Made by a program: the position numbers and the translations under genes. Positions 1 to 7,864 of a stretch of 39,212 nt of DNA are shown piece after piece. Below the pieces are notes generated by a model. That model ran no database searches and had not been told where the DNA came from. It saw only the letters and a program-made list of their open reading frames with translations. Source of the DNA: an uncultured Bacilli bacterium (lineage in GTDB: Bacteria; Bacillota_I; Bacilli_A; RF39; UBA660); contig CATNCE010000013.1 of NCBI GenBank assembly GCA_950097225.1, positions 1 to 39,212 on the forward strand, written 5' to 3'. Each line of letters starts with the position of its first letter. Position 1 is the first letter of the stretch.

Positions 1-205
1 TTTTAGCATCATAAGTAATCGACTTCCCATCTTCACTTATAGAAGCAGTTCCCTCAGTTTTTGTTTTTATGAATACAACATCATCTAAGAATGTATTATT
101 AAAACCTATATTCAAAGTATTATTTATTATCAAATTAGTTGCTACACTAGCAAATCCGATTACTAAAAGAATTACACTTAAAAATAGTAGACTTCTTTTC
201 CTCAT
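1..205 (-). CDS. N-terminus of FGE/DGR-target-like surface protein (partial, copy 1)
   Basis: This is the 5' end of a gene that continues past the left edge; about 68 residues are visible. The product starts with a short basic stretch and a hydrophobic anchor, followed by the same NNTLNIG and LDDVVFIK motifs found in the three complete paralogs at 26313-31433, so it is a further family member. I chose the ATG at 205 because the AGGA ribosome site lies 9 nt upstream; a second in-frame ATG at 211 is only about 3 nt from it. Upstream DNA is nearly the same as that in front of the 31433 gene, including 44 identical bases (201-244 and 29-strand-matched 31429-31472). By analogy the missing part should hold a C-type-lectin/FGE-like domain with a variable C-terminus. 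Function is inferred only from the paralogs. Confidence 0.85.
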   Translation of the reverse strand, partial: MRKRSLLFLSVILLVIGFASVATNLIINNTLNIGFNNTFLDDVVFIKTKTEGTASISEDGKSITYDAK

Positions 206-224
206 AAACATGCATCCTATTCTG

Positions 225-285
225 ATGATATTTTATCATAAAAAGGAACTTTTTTACAACGTTTATGGTGTAATATTTTGTCGAA
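225..285 (-). promoter_or_regulatory. Promoter with palindrome and 0A-box-like site for copy 1
   Basis: On the minus strand a -35 TTGTAA (254-259) and -10 TAAAAT (230-235) are 18 nt apart. The -10 lies inside a perfect palindrome, ATGATA-AAA-TATCAT (225-239). TTTTGTCGAA at 276-285 matches the Spo0A-box consensus TTTTGTCRAA on the plus strand. The same three elements, with identical spacing, precede the 31433 gene. Regulation by Spo0A and a repressor is inferred. Confidence 0.55.
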
Positions 286-301
286 GTTATACTTCGTTTT
301 T

Positions 302-1016
302 TTAACTATTTATAATATCTTCTACTTCTCCAACTGTTAAATTGGCAGCTTCTACACTTTTTCTTAACATTCCTTGAGTTAAACCTTCCTCGCGAGCTTC
401 GTAAAGTGCTGTGTTTCGGTCCATCTCATTCATCTTCTCAACACTCATATATCTTTGGAACTCTTCATTTTCATTCATTCTTTCTAATTCACTTTTATAA
501 TTCATTACTACTTCGTCCTCCCTAATCTTATCTAACTCTTCTAAGTTCATATCTAACATGGCTATATACTTTAGCTTTTCATCGTTATAACAATTCTTCT
601 TTATATATTCCATATTCGCCTCAATTATTTCTACATTATTTATGTACCTTTTTCCTTCCGAGTTTTGGATATAATAATTGTACTTGACATAATTACCACT
701 TACACCCCATGTTAGATCAATATGAACATACTTTCTACTACTATCATAATATTCTCTTCTCCTTGTATCATTTGATATTATATTAATGAAAAAACAATAA
801 TTCCTAAACTTAGTTCTCTCACTTATCGAACTATTTACTTCTACATGTATTACTTCATTTTCTTTTGTTTTTACAACTAAATCGACCATTTTGGTTCTAC
901 TACGAGTATTGTCAATATCTAATTCACTTTTCATGAATGTTATTTCACTTATACTCTTATTCATTAAATACTCTATCTGTCTTAGCTGTATAAAATTCAG
1001 TTGTGTTTACCTTCAT
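302..1016 (-). pseudogene. Broken Rpn/PDDEXK-type nuclease-transposase gene
   Basis: A strong GGAGG site precedes an ATG at 1016 that opens a 19-residue peptide ending FYTAKTDRVFNE, which resembles the start of Rpn-family (PF12784, PD-(D/E)XK) proteins. That frame stops, and from 964 another frame carries the rest of the family: a segment with a KMVDLVV block followed by IHVEVN, matching the catalytic D...ExK-type core, then the usual acidic-helical C-terminus (YEAREEGLTQG, residues near the end). The two frames differ by one base, and the roughly 40-60 residues normally between the conserved start and the catalytic core are missing. The simplest reading is an internal deletion with frameshift. 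Rpn proteins are recombination-promoting nucleases; this copy is unlikely to be active. The boundary of the deletion cannot be fixed without an intact relative. Confidence 0.75.
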
Positions 1017-1062
1017 CTCCTCCTCTACTATTCTTATACCCGATGCTAGCTTATTTTACTTC

Positions 1063-1089
1063 AAAAAAACACAAGATTTTTCTTGTGTT
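1063..1089 (-). terminator. Rho-independent terminator after ppaC
   Basis: Perfect 9-bp inverted repeat AACACAAGA / TCTTGTGTT (1068-1076, 1081-1089) with a 4-nt loop. It is followed on the minus strand by a T run, and lies 13 nt past the pyrophosphatase stop codon. Confidence 0.85.
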
Positions 1090-1101
1090 ATATTTTCTAG
1101 T

Positions 1102-2724
1102 CTAGCTATGTTCTATTACATTCATAATATTAGGAACTATTTGTTTTTTTCGAGAAACAACGCCCTTTAATAGCTCTCCTTCTGTTATTTCATTTATGCC
1201 ATAAGCAAGCTCCAATATTTTTTTAGAATTATCCGAATAAAGGATATATGAATTATTAGTTAGGAAATTAGTAACAAATAGACATGCTACTTTATAATTA
1301 TGATTGATTGCTAAACGATTTAACTCTTCGACTATCTCATCAACTCGATCGACAAATAGTTTATAATCGGTTGTAAATACCTGAGCAAGCGCGATTGTAT
1401 GTTCCTGAACTTTATAAGTTTTACAATCCTTAAATATTATTTGATTTGCCGTTAAATTATCGATAGATACACCACTACTTAATAGCTCAAGACCATATTT
1501 ATTTAAATCAAGTCCAGCTATATGGGCAAGTTCGCTTGCTACTATTCGATCTTTATTCGTAGTTGTTGGACTTTGAAGTAGTAAAGTATCGGATATTATT
1601 CCACTTAGCATTAAGCCAGCTATATAATCAGGTATTTCAACACTATTTTCTTGATATAAATAATATATTATAGTGTTAACAGCCCCAACTGATGCATTAC
1701 GAAAGTTTATTGGCGTACTTGTATTGATATCTCCAATATTATGGTGATCAATAATTTCTACTATATCTGCTTCGTATAAACCATCAACAGACTGTCCAAG
1801 CATGTTATGATCAACTAATATAACTTTCTTGCGAGTTACTTCATGAGTATCGATAGTTCTTAACATTCCTAAACAGACATTGCGATTATTTATTATGGGA
1901 TAATTAGTATGTTTTAATTTAGATGTGCGATCAATAAAATCAGTTAAATAATCATTAGAGTTAAATGTTATTGTTGCACTACCCCGTTTAATCGATTTGA
2001 TGGGATTAGCTAAACACAATACACGAGCTATTTTAAATGATGATTTTGATGTCATGATGATATTAACACGATTTGACTTAGCTTGCTCTATTAACTCTGG
2101 TGATAATTTTTTACCCTTAACCATTATGATCAATTTAACACGCTGATTAATAGCATGACGAATAATAGATTCACGATCCCCAACTATTAAAATGGACTCT
2201 TTATCGATATTAAGTTCTTTAATGAATGTCTCATCATCAAAAGTTGCAGCATGTGCATACCCAGATATCATATCATCAAAGCGAATATACTCAGAAGAAT
2301 CTAAAATAGTCAATAAATTTTCAAAAGATGTGTTAATATGTAAATTCTCATTATATATCATTTCTGATGCTACTTCTTTTAAGGATACATAACCTTTAAA
2401 TGTACGATTATCATCGACTAAGGGAATACCTGTAATTGCACTGTTATTCATCATTTGAAAAGCTTCATATATAGTCTTATTTTCATTAATAACATAATTC
2501 TTATGAAAATTAATATCTTTAATTTGAACTTTAACATCATTTAAATATTTTGGAACATCGACATTAAAATATTTTAAGGCATATTCTGTTTCTGAATTAA
2601 TCGGACTTATTATACGTGGTTCAGTGTTCATCCCCAGTTTATTTTTTAAATAAGATAAGGCAATTGAACCACATACTGAATCAGCATCTGGTGTCTTATG
2701 TCCAAATATATATACTTTATCCAT
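1102..2724 (-). CDS. ppaC: Manganese-dependent inorganic pyrophosphatase with CBS domains (family II)
   Basis: Hydrolyses pyrophosphate to phosphate in the cytoplasm, pulling biosynthetic reactions forward. The DHH-family metal motifs are complete: HKTPDAD at residues 9-15 (H9, D13, D15), DHN at 305-307, DHH at 326-328, SDT at 378-380, and the C-terminal SRKKQ substrate motif at 524-528. Between the first motif and the second lies an insert of about 230 residues with a CBS pair (about 70-125 and 240-295) around a DRTGG-like segment (about 130-235). The 540-residue length fits the clostridial CBS-PPase subtype, where adenine nucleotides bound by CBS domains tune activity; that regulation is known for the family, not shown here. 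A GGGG-containing ribosome site precedes the ATG and a terminator follows, so the gene is probably transcribed alone. Confidence 0.95.
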   Translation of the reverse strand: MDKVYIFGHKTPDADSVCGSIALSYLKNKLGMNTEPRIISPINSETEYALKYFNVDVPKYLNDVKVQIKDINFHKNYVINENKTIYEAFQMMNNSAITGIPLVDDNRTFKGYVSLKEVASEMIYNENLHINTSFENLLTILDSSEYIRFDDMISGYAHAATFDDETFIKELNIDKESILIVGDRESIIRHAINQRVKLIIMVKGKKLSPELIEQAKSNRVNIIMTSKSSFKIARVLCLANPIKSIKRGSATITFNSNDYLTDFIDRTSKLKHTNYPIINNRNVCLGMLRTIDTHEVTRKKVILVDHNMLGQSVDGLYEADIVEIIDHHNIGDINTSTPINFRNASVGAVNTIIYYLYQENSVEIPDYIAGLMLSGIISDTLLLQSPTTTNKDRIVASELAHIAGLDLNKYGLELLSSGVSIDNLTANQIIFKDCKTYKVQEHTIALAQVFTTDYKLFVDRVDEIVEELNRLAINHNYKVACLFVTNFLTNNSYILYSDNSKKILELAYGINEITEGELLKGVVSRKKQIVPNIMNVIEHS

Positions 2725-2784
2725 TTTATCCCCTCTATCCTAATAGAATTATAACATGGATTATAATATATTAAAAGCCAATGA

Positions 2785-3069
2785 TTATATATAAAGAGTT
2801 TCTTTAACTATCTCTTGTGAGCTTTGTTTTAAGTTATTTTTAGCATGTTCATAACTCGAATAAATACCATCCTCTAGCGAGTATCCTTCTGAGTCAATGT
2901 TCTTGATACGATAAACGTAATTATCATCTAATTCGTCAATTTGACGCTCACGAATAACAATATTGCGATTTTGATATTTGCTCTTATAATATAGAGCCCC
3001 TTGTTTAGATTTAAATACTGGCTCTAGATATAGAGCTAATTCTAATATTTCTAATTGATATACTTTCAT
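2785..3069 (-). CDS. Small uncharacterised protein (94 aa)
   Basis: I do not recognise this gene. The product is soluble-looking, 94 residues, rich in Tyr, Glu and Lys, with no signal peptide or membrane segment. Its pattern (a conserved-looking YRIKNIDSEGYSLEDG stretch in the middle and an amphipathic end) suggests a compact alpha/beta fold. An AGAGAGG ribosome site stands 9 nt before the ATG. It lies between the LysR-type gene and ppaC, in the same direction, with gaps of about 60-90 nt, so cotranscription with ppaC is possible. Confidence 0.65.
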   Translation of the reverse strand: MKVYQLEILELALYLEPVFKSKQGALYYKSKYQNRNIVIRERQIDELDDNYVYRIKNIDSEGYSLEDGIYSSYEHAKNNLKQSSQEIVKETLYI

Positions 3070-3159
3070 TATAATAACCTCTCTTTATTTAAGGATAATA
3101 TGAATAGCTAAAAATTAAAAATACTTATTAATTATAGCTAGTATATCAAAAATGATATG

Positions 3160-4053
3160 TTAGATAACAATATTATAAAATTCTAAAAGGAATAATCTAG
3201 GAGATAAAGTTATATAATCTTCAATATAGACAAGACTTATTCCCGTTTTAGGAATGTTAGGTATTTTTATTTCTTTTAATGTTTTGCGTTTTAATTCGTC
3301 TGTTACTAATTCTTTGATGATATAACCAATTCCTAATTTACGTTTTATGGCACCTTGAATTAATTCAGAAGTATGAATATTTAAAACGTTAGTTGGCGTT
3401 ATTTTATGGAGAGAGAAAAATTCATCTAAAGATGCTCGGTTAGCTGTTCCCTTTATTGGTAAGATTAGAGTTTCATTAGCTAATGATTCTAAATCTTTAA
3501 TGTTTGAAGTATCATAGTCGTAATCAGCAACAAAAGTATTATGAAGATATTTTATATGTCTAATAGTTATATCCTTATCGACAATATTAATGGGTTCAGA
3601 GTCGATCATAAAATCAATTTCATGACGTTTTAGTGATGTCAAAAGTGATGATGTTGATTTAGATATAATAGTTATTTCAACACTTGGATACTTTTTGTGA
3701 AAAGAGTCGATAGCGTCAAATAAATAAAACGTGGCAATATGTGATGGAATACCAATAGATAATTTACCAGAGGTAAGATTTTTGTCTTCTAATAAACTTC
3801 TTTCAGCAGTTAGAAATGAGTTATAGCCTTGTTCAACATAAAAGAAAAGTTCTTTGCCCTTCTCAGTTAGTTCAATACCCTTCTTGGTACGAATAAATAA
3901 TTTAGTATTTAATTCATTTTCTAAGTTTTTTATACTTCTTGATATAGCAGGTTGGGATGTATAGTTAATATGAGCAGCTTTGCTAATACTTTTGCATATG
4001 GCAACATCATAAAAAGTTTTATATAGGTTAAGATTAATATTAGATTTCATCAT
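3160..4053 (-). CDS. LysR-family transcriptional regulator
   Basis: A 297-residue protein of normal LysR length. The N-terminal winged helix-turn-helix (about residues 8-66) contains the typical SISKAAHINYTSQPAISRSIKNLE-type pattern split over the two DNA-binding helices, followed by the linker helix and a LysR substrate-binding domain (about 92-295). The effector cannot be predicted. The ATG at 4053 is 7 nt from an AGGAG site; a second ATG directly follows and is also possible. LysR regulators often control a divergent neighbour, but here the gene upstream runs in the same direction, so the target is unclear. A perfect palindrome at 4090-4111 in its own upstream region is a candidate autoregulatory operator. 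Confidence 0.9.
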   Translation of the reverse strand: MMKSNINLNLYKTFYDVAICKSISKAAHINYTSQPAISRSIKNLENELNTKLFIRTKKGIELTEKGKELFFYVEQGYNSFLTAERSLLEDKNLTSGKLSIGIPSHIATFYLFDAIDSFHKKYPSVEITIISKSTSSLLTSLKRHEIDFMIDSEPINIVDKDITIRHIKYLHNTFVADYDYDTSNIKDLESLANETLILPIKGTANRASLDEFFSLHKITPTNVLNIHTSELIQGAIKRKLGIGYIIKELVTDELKRKTLKEIKIPNIPKTGISLVYIEDYITLSPRLFLLEFYNIVI

Positions 4054-4089
4054 ATATAAGCTCCTTTTTTATATTATAACAAAAATTTA

Positions 4090-4111
4090 ATGTTCTTGTT
4101 TCTAAGAACAT
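4090..4111. promoter_or_regulatory. Palindrome upstream of the LysR-type gene
   Basis: ATGTTCTT and AAGAACAT are perfect 8-bp inverted arms around a 6-nt spacer, 37 nt upstream of the regulator start. No T run follows on either strand, so a terminator is less likely than an operator. The binding protein is inferred. Confidence 0.4.
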
Positions 4112-4141
4112 AAAAAAATGCAAACACTTAATGTCTGCATT
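4112..4141 (-). terminator. Terminator after the 4165 gene
   Basis: Arms AATGCAGACA and TGTTTGCATT (minus strand, one G-U pair) with a 5-nt loop, followed by seven Ts. It starts about 23 nt after the stop codon of the membrane-protein gene. Confidence 0.75.
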
Positions 4142-4164
4142 ACAATTTCATATTTTAAATGATT

Positions 4165-4866
4165 CTACTCTTTATTTTTAGTAGTTTTTTTAGTTGGAGT
4201 TTTCTTTTTAGCACTTTCCTTTTGTTTCTTGCTAATTTTGGCCATTAGTTCGTCTGTTTCGTGAGCTTTTAAGCTAGATAATCGATTAGAATAAGTGATG
4301 GCCTCACTTTGAATACTATATCCTTTTTTAAATATTAAAGATAATACGTATACACCAATTAGTACAGTTATTCCACTCATATTTGCATCATGATTTAACC
4401 CCGTTGCGAAACTGGCAACAAAAGTAATTACTGGTTGAGCAAATGTCAGTAAAACAGATAAAGGCAACATCTCGTTAACTAAATCAACACTCTCTTTAGA
4501 AAATATCTTATCAGTAGTAATATTAGCAAATAATTTGATAAAATCTGAAGTTACAACATATAGCATGATGTAAGTAACAGAAGATGATACTCCATTAGCT
4601 AAAGTACCAATAAGAACACGGCGAATACCATTATCTCTTATCAAAGCAGTAACTTCCATTAGATTATATTTAGTTAAAAAAGGAATAAATTTTTCAACTA
4701 CATCGATATTTAAATTACTATAACTTATAATCCATACCATAAGTAAGGATACTGTTAAACCAACGAATATTACGGCCCAAATGAGAAATAACCATTTTAG
4801 TGTATAAGCTATGAATCTAATAAAAGTACATGTTAATCTTTGTTCAAAAGAATCTTCTTTTTGCAT
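4165..4866 (-). CDS. Multi-pass membrane protein, DUF2975-like
   Basis: Four hydrophobic segments are visible: one near the N-terminus (LFLIWAVIFVGLTVSLLMV), one in the middle around the GVSSSVTYIMLYVV stretch, and two later around LLTFAQPVITFVASF and ITVLIGVYVLSLIF. The C-terminal tail of about 45 residues is very basic (repeated KK, KKTPTKKTTKN), so it is probably cytoplasmic and nucleic-acid- or lipid-facing. The pattern is reminiscent of DUF2975 membrane proteins, which I cannot confirm. I chose the ATG at 4866 over 4911: a TTGACA/TATCTA promoter would start transcription near 4909, essentially on the upstream ATG, while the 4866 ATG has an AGGG site. Function unknown. Confidence 0.7.
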   Translation of the reverse strand: MQKEDSFEQRLTCTFIRFIAYTLKWLFLIWAVIFVGLTVSLLMVWIISYSNLNIDVVEKFIPFLTKYNLMEVTALIRDNGIRRVLIGTLANGVSSSVTYIMLYVVTSDFIKLFANITTDKIFSKESVDLVNEMLPLSVLLTFAQPVITFVASFATGLNHDANMSGITVLIGVYVLSLIFKKGYSIQSEAITYSNRLSSLKAHETDELMAKISKKQKESAKKKTPTKKTTKNKE

Positions 4867-4915
4867 TTGTATCAACCCTATTTCTATATGTATATTATCA
4901 CACAATTCCATGATA

Positions 4916-4943
4916 TAGATAAAATTTTTTTATCTTTTGTCAA
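4916..4943 (-). promoter_or_regulatory. Promoter of the 4165 membrane-protein gene
   Basis: -35 TTGACA (4938-4943) and -10 TATCTA (4916-4921), spacer 16 nt. The -35 overlaps TTTTGTCAAA on the plus strand (4935-4944), which also fits the relaxed 0A-box consensus, so that match may be only the -35. Confidence 0.5.
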
Positions 4944-4950
4944 AAATATG

Positions 4951-4979
4951 TTGTATAAAGTAAACTATTTGTTTAGAAT
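4951..4979 (+). promoter_or_regulatory. Promoter of the PP-loop gene
   Basis: -35 TTGTAT (4951-4956) and -10 TAGAAT (4974-4979) with a 17-nt spacer, about 30 nt before the ATG at 5010. It is divergent from the promoter at 4916-4943. Confidence 0.5.
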
Positions 4980-5009
4980 ATACTCTAATTAGTTACGGAT
5001 GGAGATATT

Positions 5010-6203
5010 ATGCAAAAGTGTCAACTCTTACTTAAATATAATGGTAAATATATTGGTATGATTGAAGATAAATCATATGATTTTATTAAGGTGCCTTATT
5101 ATCATTATTATGATGATAAAGAGTCTTGGTATGAGCCAGCACTCCAAAATATTAGTATTTTTATTGCTTTACTACTAAGTGGAAATATAAGTGAGTATTT
5201 TGAGTCTAATGATGCACATGATCTAGGGTATTGGCAGGATATCTTCGAGTCAATTGGCATGGAATATATTTATATGATTGGTGATAACACCTATTTTTAT
5301 GACATTGATGAGTTTATGCAAAAAGAAGCTATAAGCTTTCCTATATTTGATGAGACACTGGATAAATTAAATCTTTTCTCGGCAACTAAAGAAGAATTAG
5401 AAAACGTAAATTCTGCATATTTGCGCGAGCTAGAAAAGGATATTTTAGCCGAAGATAATTATCAATATAAATTCGTTTCTAGAGTTGCTCCAGACTTATT
5501 AGACTACATAAGAAAAAATGAGAAATTAGGTGATGATAAATCAGTATTGCTTTTATATTCGGGAGGAAAAGACTCTACTTTATCGGCTATTCGTCTTATA
5601 AATATGGGATATAATGTTGATTTTATACATTTTAATAATGGGTATATGCTCGATTATGATAAACCTTTTTTAACATTCTTACGAACATTCAATAAATTTC
5701 CTGGTTATCGCTTTTTGTCTCAATATAATGATTTAGAAGTTAATTATTTCTTTAATACGTACTTTGCTCATTGGAAGAATATTTTTGGAGATAATTTAAC
5801 GGATGGGAGTTTAGATTCTGAAGTCAGGTGTCTATCTTGTCGCTTGGCAATGTACACAGTTGCTCTTAAGATTGCCAAAGAAAAAAATTATAAATATATT
5901 GCTGATGGAGCGAGAATAAATCAAAAGTTCATGTTAGAACAGCCAGCGATGATAAAAAAGTTTAAGGAATTAGGAAAAGAATTGGGAGTTGAGTTTTTAT
6001 TTCCGGTTTTAGAAATTAATGATGAAGATGAGATTAAAGAATTATTAGCAGCGGGATTCTCGGCTAAAAGTTGGGAAGCTAAGTGTTTACTTGGAAGAAA
6101 AGCTATGGACAAAACTGAGGAAGATGAGGAAGTAATACTAAGTTATTATGATGAGGTTTTAAAGCCAAAGATCTTAGCCTATGTAAAACACGAGAATGAT
6201 TAG
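5010..6203 (+). CDS. PP-loop ATP pyrophosphatase with conserved cysteines
   Basis: The core holds the PP-loop signature LLYSGGKDST (182-191, SGGKDS at 184-189), which binds ATP and activates a substrate by adenylation. Downstream are CLSC (C274, C277) and C359, placed like the metal-binding or sulfur-carrying cysteines of sulfurtransferase and tRNA-modification PP-loop enzymes. An ADGAR motif (298-302) fits the nucleotide pocket. The first ~165 residues match nothing I know and may recognise the substrate. The family includes ThiI, TtcA, QueC and amidotransferase-like members; which reaction this one performs is open. No carrier protein, cysteine desulfurase or glycan gene lies next to it. 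The GGAG site precedes the ATG. Confidence 0.8.
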   Translation: MQKCQLLLKYNGKYIGMIEDKSYDFIKVPYYHYYDDKESWYEPALQNISIFIALLLSGNISEYFESNDAHDLGYWQDIFESIGMEYIYMIGDNTYFYDIDEFMQKEAISFPIFDETLDKLNLFSATKEELENVNSAYLRELEKDILAEDNYQYKFVSRVAPDLLDYIRKNEKLGDDKSVLLLYSGGKDSTLSAIRLINMGYNVDFIHFNNGYMLDYDKPFLTFLRTFNKFPGYRFLSQYNDLEVNYFFNTYFAHWKNIFGDNLTDGSLDSEVRCLSCRLAMYTVALKIAKEKNYKYIADGARINQKFMLEQPAMIKKFKELGKELGVEFLFPVLEINDEDEIKELLAAGFSAKSWEAKCLLGRKAMDKTEEDEEVILSYYDEVLKPKILAYVKHEND

Positions 6204-6222
6204 ATTAATTATGTTGAAAAAA

Positions 6223-6251
6223 TTGACATTATAGCGCTTTTAGGTTATTAT
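6223..6251 (+). promoter_or_regulatory. Promoter of the 6288 gene
   Basis: Consensus -35 TTGACA (6223-6228), 17-nt spacer, -10 TATTAT (6246-6251). An AAGGAGGT ribosome site follows just before the ATG at 6288. This separates 6288 onward from the PP-loop gene. Confidence 0.7.
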
Positions 6252-6287
6252 ACCAAATTAATTGCTAAAATTTTAAGGAGGTATATT

Positions 6288-6959
6288 ATGGTTTTAAAGT
6301 ATAAAAATACTACTAATGAAAAATTGCACGATAAAAGAAGAAAAAAGGAAGAGATATTAGCAAATATTGAGGAATTAGAACAACTTCATGATGAAAATGA
6401 AAAAGTTTTAGACAAGTATTTTTCGGCTGATTCATCTAAAAGGGCTTTAAGATTTAGAGCAAACATTTTGGGTGGATATTTTTTTGGAGCATTGTGCTTG
6501 TTTTTAGGTGGACTTCCTAATCAAGTAGCCGCTGGGGCAATGTTAAAAGACTTTTTATTTTTAACTATATCCCCTACTTTATTGGTTGCATTCTTTAGTG
6601 CTCACCATGTTTTAAATATTATTAAACTGCGCGATGTAACAAAATCTGATTATGAAAAAGCTATCGATAGTAGAAAAAAAATAAGAGATAATATTGCTAA
6701 ACTGAGAACTAGAATCAAATTTTTAAATATCGAAATAAGCAATTGTGAAAAAAATTTGGAAGATGTTAACACGCCACTTGATGAACGCAATATAGTATCA
6801 TTTGTTTTGTGTGGCAATCATACTGATGAGTTTATTAAAGATAAATTATTAGAAGACTTTCAGGCGTATTTGGATAGTACCGTCGATTATGCAAAAATTT
6901 CACTAATTCCACCAAAAAAGGTAGATAAAGTTAATATAAGAAAACTCAAAAAAAAATAA
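6288..6959 (+). CDS. Coiled-coil membrane protein with central hairpin
   Basis: Not a recognised family. A charged helical start (about residues 10-50, KKEEILANIEELEQL) is followed by two hydrophobic segments (about 58-75 and 86-108) forming a membrane hairpin, then a second long coiled coil (about 120-165) and a basic tail. Both coiled ends should face the cytoplasm. The near-perfect AAGGAGGT site and consensus promoter suggest good expression. The kinase-like gene follows after about 45 nt in the same direction, so the two may be cotranscribed. A structural or anchoring role for a partner is a guess from shape only. Confidence 0.7.
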   Translation: MVLKYKNTTNEKLHDKRRKKEEILANIEELEQLHDENEKVLDKYFSADSSKRALRFRANILGGYFFGALCLFLGGLPNQVAAGAMLKDFLFLTISPTLLVAFFSAHHVLNIIKLRDVTKSDYEKAIDSRKKIRDNIAKLRTRIKFLNIEISNCEKNLEDVNTPLDERNIVSFVLCGNHTDEFIKDKLLEDFQAYLDSTVDYAKISLIPPKKVDKVNIRKLKKK

Positions 6960-7004
6960 ATTTATTGATGTTTTATTAACCCACTTAATAAGGAGAAAAA
7001 ATTA

Positions 7005-7769
7005 ATGGAAAGAAGATGTTATACGTACAAACAACTATATATCGATGTTTTAGAAGAAGCGACGATAATTGCGGCTGGTCATGAAGGAGAAATATATCAA
7101 TTTGGTGATGAAGTTTTTAAAATATTTCATAATATATTAAATATAAAAAATCAAGAATATTTAGAAGATATATCTAAGTTAAGTGAAGATTATTTAACTG
7201 TCCCAATCGCGGAAGTTTATGTAAATATTGAATATTGTGGTTATACAATGAAATATGCTGGACGTGATTTAGCATCAACTATTGCTGACACTGACTTATC
7301 TAGGAGCGATATAATGGATATTTTAAAACAGTTGAAAACTTGTGTGGAGTATTTACACTCGATATCGGCTGCTCATGGGGACATAAAACTTAAGAATATT
7401 TTGTTAGAAAATGGGCAGATTCGTTTAGGTGATGTAAATAATCTAATATTAAAGGAATCAACACCTCATTTAAATGCTTTGCATAAAGAATGGTATAAAA
7501 AATATCCTTCTTTTCAATTGGTTGATATTTTTGCTCTTAATTATTTGACGTTTTTACTTCTTAATTTCCCTGTATCTAATTTAAGAAGAAATATTTATAG
7601 AGGTATATTTTTTTCTACACCTCGTGATTTACCCTGTTTTATCAACGAAAAACAGGGATTTGTAGATGATGAAGTATGGGATTATGTAAGAGAGCTATTA
7701 CAAGGCAATACTCCTGAGAGTAAAAAACGATATTTAAAACCTGATATAGTTTTATTAGATTATTTATAA
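7005..7769 (+). CDS. Protein-kinase-like protein
   Basis: A compact 254-residue eukaryote-like kinase fold. Visible motifs: glycine-rich loop GHEGEIY (25-31), ATP-binding Lys in VFKIF (K39), catalytic loop HGDIKLKN (H124-N131, with D126 and N131), a metal-binding segment LGDVNN where DFG is replaced by DVN (D143), and a D-x-F-A segment (D174) matching the kinase helix that follows the activation segment. The catalytic Asp, Asn, Lys and metal Asp are all present, so activity is plausible; the HRD Arg and DFG Phe/Gly are replaced and the activation segment is very short. It could also be a small-molecule kinase of the same superfamily. No membrane segment or sensor domain. AAGGAG site 6-8 nt before ATG. 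Confidence 0.75.
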   Translation: MERRCYTYKQLYIDVLEEATIIAAGHEGEIYQFGDEVFKIFHNILNIKNQEYLEDISKLSEDYLTVPIAEVYVNIEYCGYTMKYAGRDLASTIADTDLSRSDIMDILKQLKTCVEYLHSISAAHGDIKLKNILLENGQIRLGDVNNLILKESTPHLNALHKEWYKKYPSFQLVDIFALNYLTFLLLNFPVSNLRRNIYRGIFFSTPRDLPCFINEKQGFVDDEVWDYVRELLQGNTPESKKRYLKPDIVLLDYL

Positions 7770-7864
7770 TTTGTTATTGCCTTTTTTTATTTTGAAGTTT
7801 GGAAAAGTATTGATAAAGTGATGAATATATAATATACTATCTTGTAATTGAATTAGGTGATAGG

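Noticed and set aside
282..297. Hairpin CGAAGTTATACTTCG followed by Ts as a plus-strand terminator
   Set aside because: No plus-strand gene ends there; the repeat overlaps the candidate 0A box and is better explained as regulatory or incidental.
4935..4944. TTTTGTCAAA as a fourth 0A box
   Set aside because: It coincides with the -35 TTGACA of the 4165 gene, which explains it.
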